A DNA stretch of 64,000 nt from Prolixibacteraceae bacterium (GTDB lineage Bacteria > Bacteroidota > Bacteroidia > Bacteroidales > Prolixibacteraceae). The DNA lies in NCBI GenBank assembly GCA_021740385.1, contig JAIOZY010000001.1, forward strand, positions 119,838 to 183,837. The letters are read 5' to 3'. This document shows, piece by piece, positions 19,186-29,109 of the stretch (position 1 is the stretch's first letter; the number at the start of each line of letters is the position of its first letter). The position numbers and the translations under genes are program-made. The notes beneath the pieces are model-generated. The model was not told where the DNA came from. It was given only the letters and a program-made list of their open reading frames with translations, and ran no database searches.

Positions 19186-20508
19186 TCAATATACTTTTTT
19201 TACCATAGTGTCCCTGTAGTAGTGTTTTAATATTTGCTCTACGGAATATCCTTTGCGGCTCATACAGGCTGCACCAATTTGGCACAGGCCCACACCATGT
19301 CCCCAACCGGCGCCGTGAAGGATAAACTTTTCAGGAAGGTCTTCGGCAATTATTCCATTTTTTTCTACAACAAAAGCAGAACTGTACAGGTGACTTTCCG
19401 ATAACCATTTTCTTATCTCCAGCTCTTTGCCAACAACCATCACCCGGTTTGTCCCTGCAATTTTCAGGCGGATAATCCGCCCGGATGGTCCCCTTTCCAA
19501 CGGAACAAGGTCGATGATGTTTCCGAAGTTGATTTCTGATTTTCGGGTAATTAATTCAGCGATTTCTTGCTGGCTGTATTCCACTTTCCATCGGTAAAAA
19601 TTGATGGTTTCCTGATCAAAGTCAACCATTATTTGCTTCAGAACAGAGGGATCGGATGTGTTACAGAAAGCCTTGGGTGAAGTTTTGTAGTATTTTTCGT
19701 TGTTTATGTCTACAGCGTTTTTTCCCTTTTTGGCATCAGCATCGGGTATCGATGTCAGGTAGGGAACATGTTCGGGTTGCCACACATTTTCAAAATTTTC
19801 GGTAATTCCCCCGCAGCATTTCGAAAAACGGGCATCGCATATTTCGTTGTTAATTACGATCACTTGTCCTTTGGTTGATTCTACGGCCTTTTCTGCATTT
19901 TTTGAAATAACTTTTGTAATTCCCTGGTAGCGCTGGCAGTGGTCGTCGGCACACACGTCGAAGGTTGAATGGTCTTCCCTGTCGTACCATTTTATGAATT
20001 CTTGACGGTTGTTGTTTTTATCAGCCGAAACGGTTAGTCGGGCAGTTTCTTTTCGCAAGTGTTTCCTGTTCAATTGTGCCAGTAGCCAGCTTCGTGAAAC
20101 AATGGCATGAACCTGGAGGAGTACCGTGTCGTTCATGGCGCTCATTTCGCTCGAAATGACACTTTTTAGGTATTTTTCTACAGGTATATTGTTTAGGGCC
20201 CTTATTTTGTTTTCTTCAATTTGCAGAAGAAGCTCTCCCTCGAACTCTTGATCTTCATATTGTTGCCAGTGAAAACCTGTGCCGATAAGGACTTTTTGAA
20301 GCACAAAAGTTGAATTATTTTCAGGCACAAGGTGAATTTTTTTTTCGTAGCAAAACGAGGTTTCAATTGCCCCTTCATTAATCAGGGCTGAGTAAAAACC
20401 CTGGTCGATTTTTTGCCCGTTAAACGTGAATGTGCCGTTTAGTTGAAAATCAATTGTTTCGTCAGCAAATATGCCAACATGGATTATGGGTTCTTTATTA
20501 AAATTCAA
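19186..20508 (-). CDS. SpoIID/LytB-domain protein
   Basis: A 440-aa protein with the SpoIID fold: central LKSVISSEMSA segment (about 125) and the C-terminal HGAGWGHGVGLCQIGA signature (about 395-410), the hallmark of the lytic-transglycosylase-like SpoIID active site region. There is no clear signal peptide. In other phyla SpoIID-type enzymes cut denuded peptidoglycan glycan strands. It ends near the FISUMP gene and is followed upstream by the DUF4922 gene only about 20 bp away, so the pair is probably co-transcribed. How a cytoplasmic-looking SpoIID protein acts in a Gram-negative cell is not evident. Confidence 0.85.
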   Translation of the reverse strand: MNFNKEPIIHVGIFADETIDFQLNGTFTFNGQKIDQGFYSALINEGAIETSFCYEKKIHLVPENNSTFVLQKVLIGTGFHWQQYEDQEFEGELLLQIEENKIRALNNIPVEKYLKSVISSEMSAMNDTVLLQVHAIVSRSWLLAQLNRKHLRKETARLTVSADKNNNRQEFIKWYDREDHSTFDVCADDHCQRYQGITKVISKNAEKAVESTKGQVIVINNEICDARFSKCCGGITENFENVWQPEHVPYLTSIPDADAKKGKNAVDINNEKYYKTSPKAFCNTSDPSVLKQIMVDFDQETINFYRWKVEYSQQEIAELITRKSEINFGNIIDLVPLERGPSGRIIRLKIAGTNRVMVVGKELEIRKWLSESHLYSSAFVVEKNGIIAEDLPEKFILHGAGWGHGVGLCQIGAACMSRKGYSVEQILKHYYRDTMVKKVY

Positions 20509-20528
20509 TTATACAGGTTTTATGCAAA

Positions 20529-21503
20529 TTAGAGTTTGATTTCTGGGGGAATATCAAGCGAAATTTCCCGGAATATCTGCATCAGGTCCTCTTCTGTAAT
20601 TTTTTTGAAATCTTCTTCACGCGGTGTAACCATAATGCCCCCAAACTCTGCACTTGCCGGGCTAACCATAATGCGTTCCGGGTCGTTTTTGAAAAAGCAT
20701 GACGGGCGTTGTGCTTTCCGTGGAAAGATTATCAATCGGTAAAGTCCTTTGTTGTTGCTTGCCATAATATTTAACAATGGTTCGCTTTTGTCTTCCGGCA
20801 AAGGAAGCTTCTTGTATAACTGGGCGAAGAAATAATCAATGGGCTCTTTCCATTCCGATTCAACCATAATGGCATTCATCGGGAATTTGGGAATTACGTA
20901 TACCCGTAAATCTTCTTTTTCAAAAAGAACGGTTCTTTTTTTGTGGTTCTGATTTTCAATTTCGCTGTTAATGGGAAAATTTGAAGTTGGTGCCGACTGA
21001 AAATGAAAATGATCGGGGGCAGAAGCTCCACAAAGCGGACCATTGTAAAATACCGTGTACCCTTCGAGTAAAGCGGTGAGTTCAAGCATGTCGATGATGC
21101 GGTTTTTTATTCTTTGCGGACGGTGTTTAATTTCCGAAACGGTTAAATGGCGTATAAAAATGGGGAAGGGGTTTACGAGCAGCAGGTATTTTTTGTGTAT
21201 GATTAACCCCTTTTGCTCGGTGTCGAGGTTTTTGAGGCACAGGAAACAAGGCCTTTTTTCGATTACATTTTGTTGCAAATTGGCACAGGTTGAGCGTGCG
21301 CGTGAGGGATTGTGCTGAATCACAAACGGGAATCCATTAACTGCTATATCGCGGGTTTTGGTCAGCTCAAAGTGCTGATAATGTGTTTTGGCCATCTTCC
21401 ATGTTTCCAGTTGCTGCTGGTACATGAAGTCGATTTTTTCGGGCCAGGTTAAATCACTCATTTCCGGGGGTAAAGTAAGAATATGCGCATCTTCCATCAT
21501 CAC
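20529..21503 (-). CDS. DUF4922 protein, HIT-like nucleotidyltransferase fold
   Basis: A 324-aa protein. The segment DHFHFQ (about 163-168) within GASAPDHFHFQSAP resembles the His triad of HIT-family nucleotide hydrolases/transferases such as GDP-glucose phosphorylase. Upstream is a Cys pair in RPCFLCLKNL. I assign it to the DUF4922 family found in Bacteroidota. The likely chemistry is phosphorylysis or hydrolysis of a nucleotide sugar, but the substrate is unknown. It adjoins the SpoIID gene and is divergent from fmt. Confidence 0.75.
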   Translation of the reverse strand: MMMEDAHILTLPPEMSDLTWPEKIDFMYQQQLETWKMAKTHYQHFELTKTRDIAVNGFPFVIQHNPSRARSTCANLQQNVIEKRPCFLCLKNLDTEQKGLIIHKKYLLLVNPFPIFIRHLTVSEIKHRPQRIKNRIIDMLELTALLEGYTVFYNGPLCGASAPDHFHFQSAPTSNFPINSEIENQNHKKRTVLFEKEDLRVYVIPKFPMNAIMVESEWKEPIDYFFAQLYKKLPLPEDKSEPLLNIMASNNKGLYRLIIFPRKAQRPSCFFKNDPERIMVSPASAEFGGIMVTPREEDFKKITEEDLMQIFREISLDIPPEIKL

Positions 21504-21597
21504 AAAATTTTCTCCAGTGCTAATGTAGAAAGATTTTATGTTTTTTTGTGCAAAAGTATCCGCGAAAAATTAAATCGGTATTTTTATCCCTTAACCT

Positions 21598-21605
21598 TAT
21601 CTTTG
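21598..21605 (+). promoter_or_regulatory. fmt -7 promoter element
   Basis: TATCTTTG matches TAnnTTTG exactly. No convincing -33 TTTG is seen. The element places transcription start near 21612 and so supports the ATG at 21626. Confidence 0.5.
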
Positions 21606-21625
21606 CTGTAAAAAAGTTATTTATT

Positions 21626-22603
21626 ATGACCGGAAAAGATCTACGCCTTGTATTTATGGGAACGCCCGAATTTGCCGTGGCCAGTTTAAAAGCATTGTGC
21701 GAAAACGGTTACAATGTTGTGGGGGTTGTTACTGCTCCCGATAAACCATCGGGACGCGGGCAGGTATTGACGGAATCTGCCGTTAAGCAGTATGCTGTAG
21801 AAAAGGGGATTAAGGTGTTGCAACCCGTTAAATTAAAAGATCCCCGGTTTATTTCGGATCTAAAAAAACTTGAGGCCGATTTGCAGGTTGTGGTTGCTTT
21901 CAGGATGTTGCCAGAGGTTGTGTGGGATATGCCCCCGTTGGGAACCTTCAACCTGCATGCATCGCTATTGCCCCGTTATCGTGGGGCTGCCCCGTTAAAC
22001 CGGGCAATCATTAACGGCGATACCGAGTCGGGAGTGACTACTTTTATGTTGCAGCACGAGATTGATACAGGAAAAATCATTTTTCAGGAGAAAACCGAGA
22101 TTGGCCCCGATGATAATGTGGAAGTACTACACGATAAACTGATGAAAATGGGGGCAAGACTTGTACTGAAAACCGTTGATGCCCTTGCTGATGGCAACGT
22201 GAAAATGATTTCACAAAGCGAACTTGTAAAAAAGGGAATTGAGCCTTCGGCTGCACCAAAAATTTTTAAAAACGACTGCCTTATTAATTGGGTGAACGAT
22301 GTTTTTCAATTGAAAAATTTTATCAGGGGTCTGAGCCCATATCCCGGGGCATGGACTCATATTGTTGCTGAAAACGGGAAAAAAACAACCGCCAAAATAT
22401 TCAGGGCCGATGCCGAAACGGAAAGTTATACAATTGAACCGGGCAGCATCTATTCCGACAACAAAAGCTTTCTGAAAATTGGTTGCAGCAACGGCTGGCT
22501 CGATGTTAAAGAGATACAGCTGGCCGGGAAAAAACGAATGCAGGTTGATGAATTTTTGCGCGGGGTTACTGCTATCGAAAACTGGAAATGTATTAATGAA
22601 TAA
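21626..22603 (+). CDS. fmt: Methionyl-tRNA formyltransferase
   Basis: A 325-aa enzyme that formylates initiator Met-tRNA using 10-formyl-tetrahydrofolate. The start at 21626 (MTGKDLRLVFMGTPEFA) is favoured over the longer frame because a -7 element sits just upstream. Conserved blocks include FMGTPEFAVASL, the formyl-folate site NLHASLLPRYRGAAP (about 110-125), and HEIDTGKIIFQ. The C-terminal OB-like domain includes INWVNDVFQLKNFIRGLSP and extends to the end. Length is typical. The neighbour downstream is convergent. Confidence 0.97.
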   Translation: MTGKDLRLVFMGTPEFAVASLKALCENGYNVVGVVTAPDKPSGRGQVLTESAVKQYAVEKGIKVLQPVKLKDPRFISDLKKLEADLQVVVAFRMLPEVVWDMPPLGTFNLHASLLPRYRGAAPLNRAIINGDTESGVTTFMLQHEIDTGKIIFQEKTEIGPDDNVEVLHDKLMKMGARLVLKTVDALADGNVKMISQSELVKKGIEPSAAPKIFKNDCLINWVNDVFQLKNFIRGLSPYPGAWTHIVAENGKKTTAKIFRADAETESYTIEPGSIYSDNKSFLKIGCSNGWLDVKEIQLAGKKRMQVDEFLRGVTAIENWKCINE

Positions 22604-22684
22604 ACGGATCAATATTTTTCTGAAAATCTGCAGTAAAGGAGTTTGCCCGGTACGTTATGTTGCATCCGGGAAAAGCATGATTTT

Positions 22685-23674
22685 TTAATCGCGTGGTTTC
22701 TTTCTACGCAGGTATAATTTGTTTCCTGCAACGGGTTTTTCACCTTTTTTCATCCGGTTAAGGCGGTAGAGCCGGTTAAGGGTTATCCCGTATTTTTGTG
22801 CGACATCGTGCATGGTTTCCCGTGGTTTCAGTACATGGAAGTCGTTTCCTTTTTGGGCAACATAATTTTTGCGTTCGAGATAAAGAAAAGTGTTGACCGG
22901 GGGGTGTGGGGCATCGCGGGGCAAGTCGTTGTATAGGTATATTTCCCAAAGTTTCATATTGAATTCGCGAGCAATGCTTTCGTAAGTGTCGCCTGCAATG
23001 GTGTATATCGCGTCGAGTCCGTTTATTTCTAACACTTCGCGTTGTTGGTAGGGGTTCAGGGTAATGTTGTCAAATGCCTCCTGAACTTTGTTTTTTGCTT
23101 CGTCAATGTGGTTTGTTTTTCCTTCGCGTGCCAGTATGTTTTGGTCGGGGAGTTGTTCCGGTGTTATTTCGTCGAGCCGATGTAGTTCTTCATCTTTAAT
23201 AATTTTGATCAATCGGTGGGCATAATTGCGATCGGTGGCATAACCGGCTTTTTTTAGCCCGTGTGCCCAGGCATTGTAGTCCTTGTGGCTCAGGTTGAAA
23301 AGGTGTCTGTAACGGGGGTTTTCCATTAAAAAATCGGTATGGTCGACATAAGAATCTTCAACGCTTCGGTATACGCGAAAACATTCATGCAGCTTGTCGT
23401 CGTTGTGATAGGTACGTGCACCCTTCCAGTCTTTCTTGCATTTTATCCCAAAGTGGTTGTTCGATTTACGGGCAAGCACACTGTTCCCGTTTTCCGACTC
23501 GAGGCATCCCTGGGCCATGGTAATGCTTGCCGGTATGCCGCTGCGGTGCATCTCCCTGATGGCTATGTTTTTATAGGTGTCGATGTATTCTTTCCTCGAC
23601 ATGCGGGTTTGCGAATTGGCAAACAGGGTAATGAAGAGTAAAACGGTTACGATTATGAATAACGACTGTTTCAT
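22685..23674 (-). CDS. Glucosaminidase with two LysM domains
   Basis: About 330 residues. I start at MKQSLFIIVTVLL because this gives a clean signal peptide ending NSQ; a GTG 17 codons upstream is less likely. A mannosyl-glycoprotein endo-beta-N-acetylglucosaminidase domain (about 25-165) has the ITMAQGCLESENG motif with the catalytic-type Glu, and NNHFGIKCKKDW. Two LysM modules follow (IYTIAGDTYESIAREFN, then HVLKPRETMHDVAQKYGI) that bind peptidoglycan. The enzyme should cleave the glycan backbone of peptidoglycan in the periplasm. It is a single gene with convergent or divergent neighbours. Confidence 0.92.
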   Translation of the reverse strand: MKQSLFIIVTVLLFITLFANSQTRMSRKEYIDTYKNIAIREMHRSGIPASITMAQGCLESENGNSVLARKSNNHFGIKCKKDWKGARTYHNDDKLHECFRVYRSVEDSYVDHTDFLMENPRYRHLFNLSHKDYNAWAHGLKKAGYATDRNYAHRLIKIIKDEELHRLDEITPEQLPDQNILAREGKTNHIDEAKNKVQEAFDNITLNPYQQREVLEINGLDAIYTIAGDTYESIAREFNMKLWEIYLYNDLPRDAPHPPVNTFLYLERKNYVAQKGNDFHVLKPRETMHDVAQKYGITLNRLYRLNRMKKGEKPVAGNKLYLRRKKPRD

Positions 23675-23797
23675 GGTAGCCAATATCGGTTTAATAAAAA
23701 ACTGGTGGCCCTTTTTAAACGCCACACGAAGCCGGTTAGTATTTGCCCGCCTTAATCATAACGGCAAATTTAATTATTTTTGAAAGCCGGGAAAGGC

Positions 23798-23830
23798 TTT
23801 GTTAATAACTCCGAAAAAGTTGTATTTTTG
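23798..23830 (+). promoter_or_regulatory. cdd promoter
   Basis: TTTG at 23798-23801, a 21-bp spacer and TATTTTTG at 23823-23830. It fits the phylum consensus and fixes the cdd start at 23846, since the open frame starting at 23780 begins before the promoter. Confidence 0.75.
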
Positions 23831-23845
23831 AAGAAACTGCCTGTG

Positions 23846-24331
23846 ATGAAAGAAAAAGTTATTTCGATTAGCTATTTTGAATTTGAAGCTTTTGACGAAC
23901 TATCAGCCGGTGATGCGTTACTTGTTCAAAAAGCACGCGATGTTGCCAAAAATGCCTGGGCCCCTTATTCGGGTTTCAAGGTTGGGGCAGCTGTTAAGCT
24001 TAAAAACGGTGAAGTTGTTACTGGTAACAACCAGGAAAATGCAGCTTATCCGTCGGGACTTTGTGCCGAGCGGGTGGCTCTTTTTGCAGCCAATGCCAAT
24101 TTCCCCGATTCCCCGGTTCATACCATTGCACTTACTGCCTTAAACAAAAACGGACTGGTACGTGAGCCTGTAAAGCCTTGTGGTGCATGCCTTCAGGCAA
24201 TTGTTGAAACTGAAACCCGTTTCGGAAAACCCATCAGGCTGATTCTTGACGGAAAGGACAAAATCTTGCTGGTTAACGGGGTAAAACACTTGCTCCCGTT
24301 AAGTTTTGGAAAAGATGCGCTTTTGACTTGA
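23846..24331 (+). CDS. cdd: Cytidine deaminase
   Basis: A 161-aa tetrameric-type cytidine deaminase, converting cytidine and deoxycytidine to uridine in nucleotide salvage. Zinc ligands are seen in CAERVA (with catalytic Glu) and in PCGAC. The substrate segment APYSGFKVGAAV with NQENAAYPSGLCAER is diagnostic. The start MKEKVISISYFEF is set by the promoter 16 bp upstream. It stands alone, with the RluA-type gene convergent downstream. Confidence 0.95.
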   Translation: MKEKVISISYFEFEAFDELSAGDALLVQKARDVAKNAWAPYSGFKVGAAVKLKNGEVVTGNNQENAAYPSGLCAERVALFAANANFPDSPVHTIALTALNKNGLVREPVKPCGACLQAIVETETRFGKPIRLILDGKDKILLVNGVKHLLPLSFGKDALLT

Positions 24332-24343
24332 ATGGTTTATTAA

Positions 24344-25009
24344 TTAAAATGCAAGCCATAAATTATCGTTGGGAACGGGCGCAGTAATTGAAACGGGTTC
24401 TTTCGATACCGGATGTACAAATTCAACTTTCCGTGCATGCAGGTGAATGCCGCCGCCGGGGTTCGACCGGGGGAAACCGTATTTCATATCGCCTTTTATG
24501 CGGCAGCCAATGGCCGCCAGTTGTGCCCTTATCTGGTGGTGACGCCCGGTATGCAACTCCATTTCGAGCAGGTAATAATTGTCCGATTTTCCAATTAACC
24601 GATAGGAGAGGATTGCTTCCTTGCTATTTGGTACTTCGTTATCGTTAGCGTACGACTTGTTTTGTTTCGTGTTCCGGGTTAGCCAGTGCCGCAGGGTTCC
24701 GCTTTCGGGGCTGGGCATTTTGTCAACCACGGCCCAATAGGTTTTCTTAATGGCATTTTTTTCTTTAAACATTTGGTTAAGCCGTGTGAGTGCTTTACTT
24801 GTACGGGCAAAAAGCACCACGCCGCTTGTGGGCCTGTCGAGGCGGTGTGTTACCCCGAGGAAAACATTGCCGGGTTTGTTGTATTTAGCTTTGATGTATT
24901 CCTTTACCGATTCACTTAATGGTTTATCGCCGGTTTTATCGCCCTGTACAATGTCCGAACATTGCTTATTTACGGCTATAATGTGGTTGTCTTCGAAAAG
25001 GATTTCCAT
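24344..25009 (-). CDS. RluA-family pseudouridine synthase
   Basis: A 221-aa protein containing the catalytic motif HRLDRPTSG (catalytic Asp, about residue 58), the LARTSKAL segment, and LHTGRHHQIRAQLA near the middle. There is no N-terminal S4 domain, so it is the short RluA type, which isomerises uridine to pseudouridine in rRNA or tRNA. Which RNA is modified cannot be told from sequence. It is monocistronic. Confidence 0.93.
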   Translation of the reverse strand: MEILFEDNHIIAVNKQCSDIVQGDKTGDKPLSESVKEYIKAKYNKPGNVFLGVTHRLDRPTSGVVLFARTSKALTRLNQMFKEKNAIKKTYWAVVDKMPSPESGTLRHWLTRNTKQNKSYANDNEVPNSKEAILSYRLIGKSDNYYLLEMELHTGRHHQIRAQLAAIGCRIKGDMKYGFPRSNPGGGIHLHARKVEFVHPVSKEPVSITAPVPNDNLWLAF

Positions 25010-25253
25010 ATGATATGTTAAAATTACAAAAAAAACGATAATAGCAATTTGTTTTTATAATTGAAATGAATTTATGACTAATGATCAGTGTTAAAGTTTC
25101 ATAAAATAGATTGTCATAAAGTAATATAAATCTACTTTTAGTGGTTTACCATTAACAGTCGCCCAGATTTGCAGATTAGGTTGAGGGAGAAGTTTTTGTT
25201 TGGGTTTTCGATAACGGTCCAACAGGTAGCCTTAACATATAAAATGAAAACAC

Positions 25254-26170
25254 ATGAAAAGTTTTTATTTAGTAGTGGGGATACTTTTTCTATCCCTCGA
25301 ACCTCAAAGCCTTTTTTCACAGGAAAGTGAATTCGACCTTAAAGGTTACAAAACAACCGATTATGCACGTTCGAGTCTTGAACTTCAGTTTGACCTAACT
25401 GAACAAGCAGGTATTACAACAAGTACGACCGATAATCTTATTGTCGTGGAAACGGAAGCTACAAATAAGCAAAGCAATTTTGGGCTTGACCTTGATCTAA
25501 ACTATTCAAATATTGTATTGTCAAAAAACAAGGTACTTGAATATGGAGTAAACCTTATCCTGAACAATTCATTCTTAAAAAAAGCCAGCCAACAATCCGA
25601 TTCGGTGATTCGTTTTTCCACTCTTCAACAATTTTCTGTAAATAATCAGCTTTATGCCTTTTACAATTCCGATTTTTATTATACCACTAAGAATAGAAAC
25701 TTCTTTAAATATGGAGGGGAAATATCAATTCAGCCAGCATATTCTTTTAATAAGAAAGAAACTGAGGTGCTTTCTGAAAAAGTGAATGAAACAGGCCCTG
25801 ATATTGAAACACGTATTTCGTTTGATATTGGTCATGGATATGGCCGAATTGAAAATGTGGAGGATGCTGTTGAAGCAATGTACATTTTAAATGACCTCTC
25901 GAATGATGGATTATTGATACGGCCATATACAGACCATGATGTTACAGGTATGGCCGATAAAATAACATTGATCAGAAAAGAGCGGTATTTCGATTTCAGG
26001 CTTACTATTATCTGTCGGAGCGGTTAAGATTGAACGGGGAATTCCGTATTAATTATTATCCTATAAGTTACGAAGAGAGGAAAAACAACGATGAAAGTTA
26101 TTTTTACCTTAATGAAAGGGAAAATTTTAGCCAGTTATTAACCCTTACACTAAGTTATTATATCTTTTAA
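25254..26170 (+). pseudogene. Frameshifted outer-membrane beta-barrel protein
   Basis: The first frame encodes a signal peptide (MKSFYLVVGILFLSL) and about 240 residues of alternating beta-strand pattern, then stops at 26027. From about 25990 another frame continues with YYYLSERLRLNG and later YPISYEERK, ending TLSYYIF at 26170, with the terminal Phe of an outer-membrane barrel. The two pieces therefore read as one protein split by a frameshift. Some middle sequence may also be missing, because the first part stops in a region that looks like the middle of a longer protein. The family is not recognised. Alternatively the shift could be a sequencing error. Confidence 0.6.
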
Positions 26171-26171
26171 T

Positions 26172-26987
26172 TTAATATTGCTCTTTCTCGTTGGGGAAGT
26201 CGCCCGATTTCACGTTGTTGATATAGGTGCCAACAGCCCCGGTAATTTCAGCGGCCAGGTTGTGGTAGCGTCTCAGGAAACGTGGTGAAAATTCCTGGTT
26301 CAGACCCAACATGTCGTGCAGTACAAGTACCTGTCCATCGACATCTCCACCGGCACCAATTCCAATAATTGGTATTTTTAGTTCGTTGGCCACTTTCTCG
26401 CCGAGGGTAGCAGGTATTTTTTCCAGCACAATGGCAAAGCAACCGGCCTCTTCGAGCAGTTTGGCATCACTGATCAGCTTTTTGGCTTCTTCCTCTTCTT
26501 TTGCCCTTACTACATACGTTCCGTATTTGTGAATGGATTGGGGCATTAGCCCCAGGTGCCCCATAACGGGTATGCCGGCTGAAAGAATGCGGCTGACCGA
26601 TTCAATTACCTCTTTTCCGCCCTCCATTTTCACAGCATCGGCATGGGTCTCTTTCATGATGCGAATGGCCGACTGGATGGCCTCGAGCGAGTTGCCCTGG
26701 TAGGTTCCGAAGGGCATGTCAACTACAACCAGCGCGCGGCTAACACCTTTTGTCACCGATTTGCCGTGGTAAATCATTTGGTCGAGGGTAATGGGCAGTG
26801 TCGTTTGGTTTCCGGCCATAACGTTAGAAGCCGAATCGCCAACCAGTATTACGTCAATACCGGCCTGGTCGACCAATTTGGCCATACTGTAATCGTATGC
26901 TGTGAGCATCGATATTTTTTCACCCCTGAGCTTCATCTCCGAAAGCACGTGGGTGGTCACTTTCCTTATTGCTTTGTGAACACTCAT
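26172..26987 (-). CDS. panB: 3-methyl-2-oxobutanoate hydroxymethyltransferase
   Basis: A 271-aa TIM-barrel enzyme making ketopantoate from alpha-ketoisovalerate and methylene-tetrahydrofolate, the first step of pantothenate synthesis. Conserved blocks: [30 protein letters not shown] (as IDVILVGDS), MPFGTYQ, VKMEGG with the metal/substrate site, HLGLMPQS, and [20 protein letters not shown]. Length is typical. Metal ligands Asp are in GDS and MEGG context. It is a single gene. A TACCTTTG element upstream on the minus strand (27008-27015) is a likely -7 box. Confidence 0.97.
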   Translation of the reverse strand: MSVHKAIRKVTTHVLSEMKLRGEKISMLTAYDYSMAKLVDQAGIDVILVGDSASNVMAGNQTTLPITLDQMIYHGKSVTKGVSRALVVVDMPFGTYQGNSLEAIQSAIRIMKETHADAVKMEGGKEVIESVSRILSAGIPVMGHLGLMPQSIHKYGTYVVRAKEEEEAKKLISDAKLLEEAGCFAIVLEKIPATLGEKVANELKIPIIGIGAGGDVDGQVLVLHDMLGLNQEFSPRFLRRYHNLAAEITGAVGTYINNVKSGDFPNEKEQY

Positions 26988-27277
26988 GTCGATTAAGTTT
27001 TACAGGGCAAAGGTAAAAAAAATGAAGATTGACGTAACGGGTATGCCGTTTTTCTCTAATTTCCAATTAACCGAATCTTGATTTAGAACAAAGAAAGATT
27101 TAAAGACGTTCAAAGTGGGTGTGTTAAATATTTTGTCCGAAGTGACTGAAATGTTTAATGATTCGGAATAAAAAGCAATTTATACCCCCATTTCAATCAA
27201 AAAAATCACCTTTTTTCATTTAAATATTCCGTTATTTCGTGGAGTTAAATAGAGGAGGGAAAAATAAAAAATTTGTC
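26988..27277. other. Intergenic region between panB and pectate lyase
   Basis: About 290 bp between divergent genes. A minus-strand -7 element TACCTTTG (27008-27015) points to panB. AGAGGAGGG near 27251-27259 is an unusually strong purine-rich ribosome-binding-like stretch for the lyase gene, 19-27 nt before its start. No ORF or RNA is seen. Confidence 0.45.
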
Positions 27278-28933
27278 ATGATGAATTCATTATTTAGGAT
27301 ATTTTCATTTGTTACTGTATTTTGTTTTTTTGCAATTACCGTAAATGCACAAACTAAGGCATTTCCCGGTGCTGAAGGGCACGGGGCGTATACCACCGGA
27401 GGGCGCGGGGGAGACGTGTACGAAGTGACGAACCTGAATGACAGTGGCGAAGGAAGCCTGCGTGCTGCCATTGATGCATCGGGCCCCCGAACCGTGGTTT
27501 TTAGGATTTCGGGTACCATTGAATTGCAGAGCGAGCTTAGAATCAGGAATGATGACATAACCATTGCCGGACAAACGGCTCCCGGCGATGGCATTTGTTT
27601 GAAAAATTTCTCGCTACGGATTGCAGCCGATAATGTAATTATCCGCTTTATCCGATCACGCATGGGCGACGAAAAAGGATCGGAAAGCGATGCCATGTGG
27701 GGCAGGGAACAAAAAGATATCATTATTGACCATTGCTCGATGAGCTGGTCGGTTGATGAAACCGGTTCGTTTTACGACAACGAGAATTTCACCATGCAGT
27801 GGTGTATTTTAAGCGAAAGCCTTTATAAGTCGGTTCACTCGAAGGGTAACCACGGTTATGGCGGTATTTGGGGCGGTATGAAAGCGTCATTTCACCATAA
27901 TTTATTGGCACACCATTCAAGCCGTAACCCACGTTTTAACGGCAGCCGTTATCACGGGCAGCCCGCGAAAGAAATAGTCGATTTCCGGAACAATGTAGTC
28001 TACAACTGGGGCGGCAACAGTGCGTATGGCGGTGAACAAGGCAACCAGAACATGGTAAACAATTATTACAAAGCCGGACCTGCAACCAGTTCAAGTAAAC
28101 GAAACCGCATCATCAATCCTTCCGATGCCAGCAATGCTGATCCCATGAGTCAATGGTATGTTGAAGGGAATTATGTTGATGGTTATCCCGAAGTTACAGC
28201 CGATAACTGGAACGGCGGTGTGCAGCCGGGCAACAATATTCCACTCGACCAGTTACGTGCTGACGAGCCTTTCCCAACCGGCGATATCGAAACCGAAACA
28301 GCCACCGAGGCTTTTGAAAGCGTATTGGTAAATGCAGGTGCCAACGTTCCGAAGCGTGATGATATTGATAAACGAATTGTTTCAGAGACACTTAACGGCA
28401 CTACGCGCTATGGAGGTTCTTATGGCGAAGGAAAGGGCATTATTGACAGCCCCGATGAAGTTGGTGGCTGGGTTGTGCTTGCCTCAACCGAACCGCCAGC
28501 CGATACTGACCACGACGGCATGCCCGATGAATGGGAAGATGATAACGGGCTGGACAAAGGCGATGATTCAGACCGGAACCTCGTAAATGATGATGGGTAT
28601 ACAAACCTCGAGGTTTACCTTAACAGCCTGGTTGGCATTGAAGAACCCGTAGCGGTAAAACAGCAGGTGGCATTTGCCGAAAAGGTTAAAGTTTATCCCA
28701 ACCCGGCTTCCGGGAATGTGAATGTTCAGTTCAAGACGGAAAAATCAACCGATGCCCAAATCGTCGTTATCGATATGTCGGGCAGGGTGCGGAAAAGGCT
28801 TTCGTGTTTAACCGAAAGCAGGGGGTCGAATGTTGAAATGATCGACCTTACAGGCATTCAGAGCGGAATCTATATTGTGAGCATACAATCGGGCAACCAT
28901 GTGGTGAATGAAAAGCTGCGGGTTGTAAACTAA
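27278..28933 (+). CDS. Secreted family 1 pectate lyase with T9SS sorting domain
   Basis: About 551 residues starting MMNSLFRIF, signal peptide to VNAQ. The right-handed beta-helix of polysaccharide lyase family 1 occupies about 25-400, with AFPGAEGHGAYTTGGRGG at the start, DHCSMSWSVDE, and HHNLLAHHSSRNPRF, the conserved basic catalytic neighbourhood. About 405-440 is a calcium-binding thrombospondin-type-3-like stretch (DTDHDGMPDEWEDDNG). The last 80 residues are a T9SS sorting domain with VYPNPASGN and a final VVNEKLRVVN. It should cleave pectate outside the cell. It is isolated, without pectin-utilisation neighbours. Confidence 0.92.
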   Translation: MMNSLFRIFSFVTVFCFFAITVNAQTKAFPGAEGHGAYTTGGRGGDVYEVTNLNDSGEGSLRAAIDASGPRTVVFRISGTIELQSELRIRNDDITIAGQTAPGDGICLKNFSLRIAADNVIIRFIRSRMGDEKGSESDAMWGREQKDIIIDHCSMSWSVDETGSFYDNENFTMQWCILSESLYKSVHSKGNHGYGGIWGGMKASFHHNLLAHHSSRNPRFNGSRYHGQPAKEIVDFRNNVVYNWGGNSAYGGEQGNQNMVNNYYKAGPATSSSKRNRIINPSDASNADPMSQWYVEGNYVDGYPEVTADNWNGGVQPGNNIPLDQLRADEPFPTGDIETETATEAFESVLVNAGANVPKRDDIDKRIVSETLNGTTRYGGSYGEGKGIIDSPDEVGGWVVLASTEPPADTDHDGMPDEWEDDNGLDKGDDSDRNLVNDDGYTNLEVYLNSLVGIEEPVAVKQQVAFAEKVKVYPNPASGNVNVQFKTEKSTDAQIVVIDMSGRVRKRLSCLTESRGSNVEMIDLTGIQSGIYIVSIQSGNHVVNEKLRVVN

Positions 28934-29056
28934 CCGGAAACAGGTTAATTGGATTGGGCGAATTGGGACGGATGAATTCAATTCGCCCGATTTATGCTTT
29001 TACCAAATGTGTAAGATATAAAACAGTTCCCAGATTAAATAAACTAAAAAAATGCC

Positions 29057-29064
29057 TATTTTTG
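29057..29064 (+). promoter_or_regulatory. hicB -7 promoter element
   Basis: TATTTTTG fits TAnnTTTG and lies about 46 nt before the HicB ATG. A -33 element is not obvious. Confidence 0.4.
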
Positions 29065-29109
29065 CAATATGTTTATCCCTAAAGTCTGAACACAACTAAA
29101 GTTAGTATT

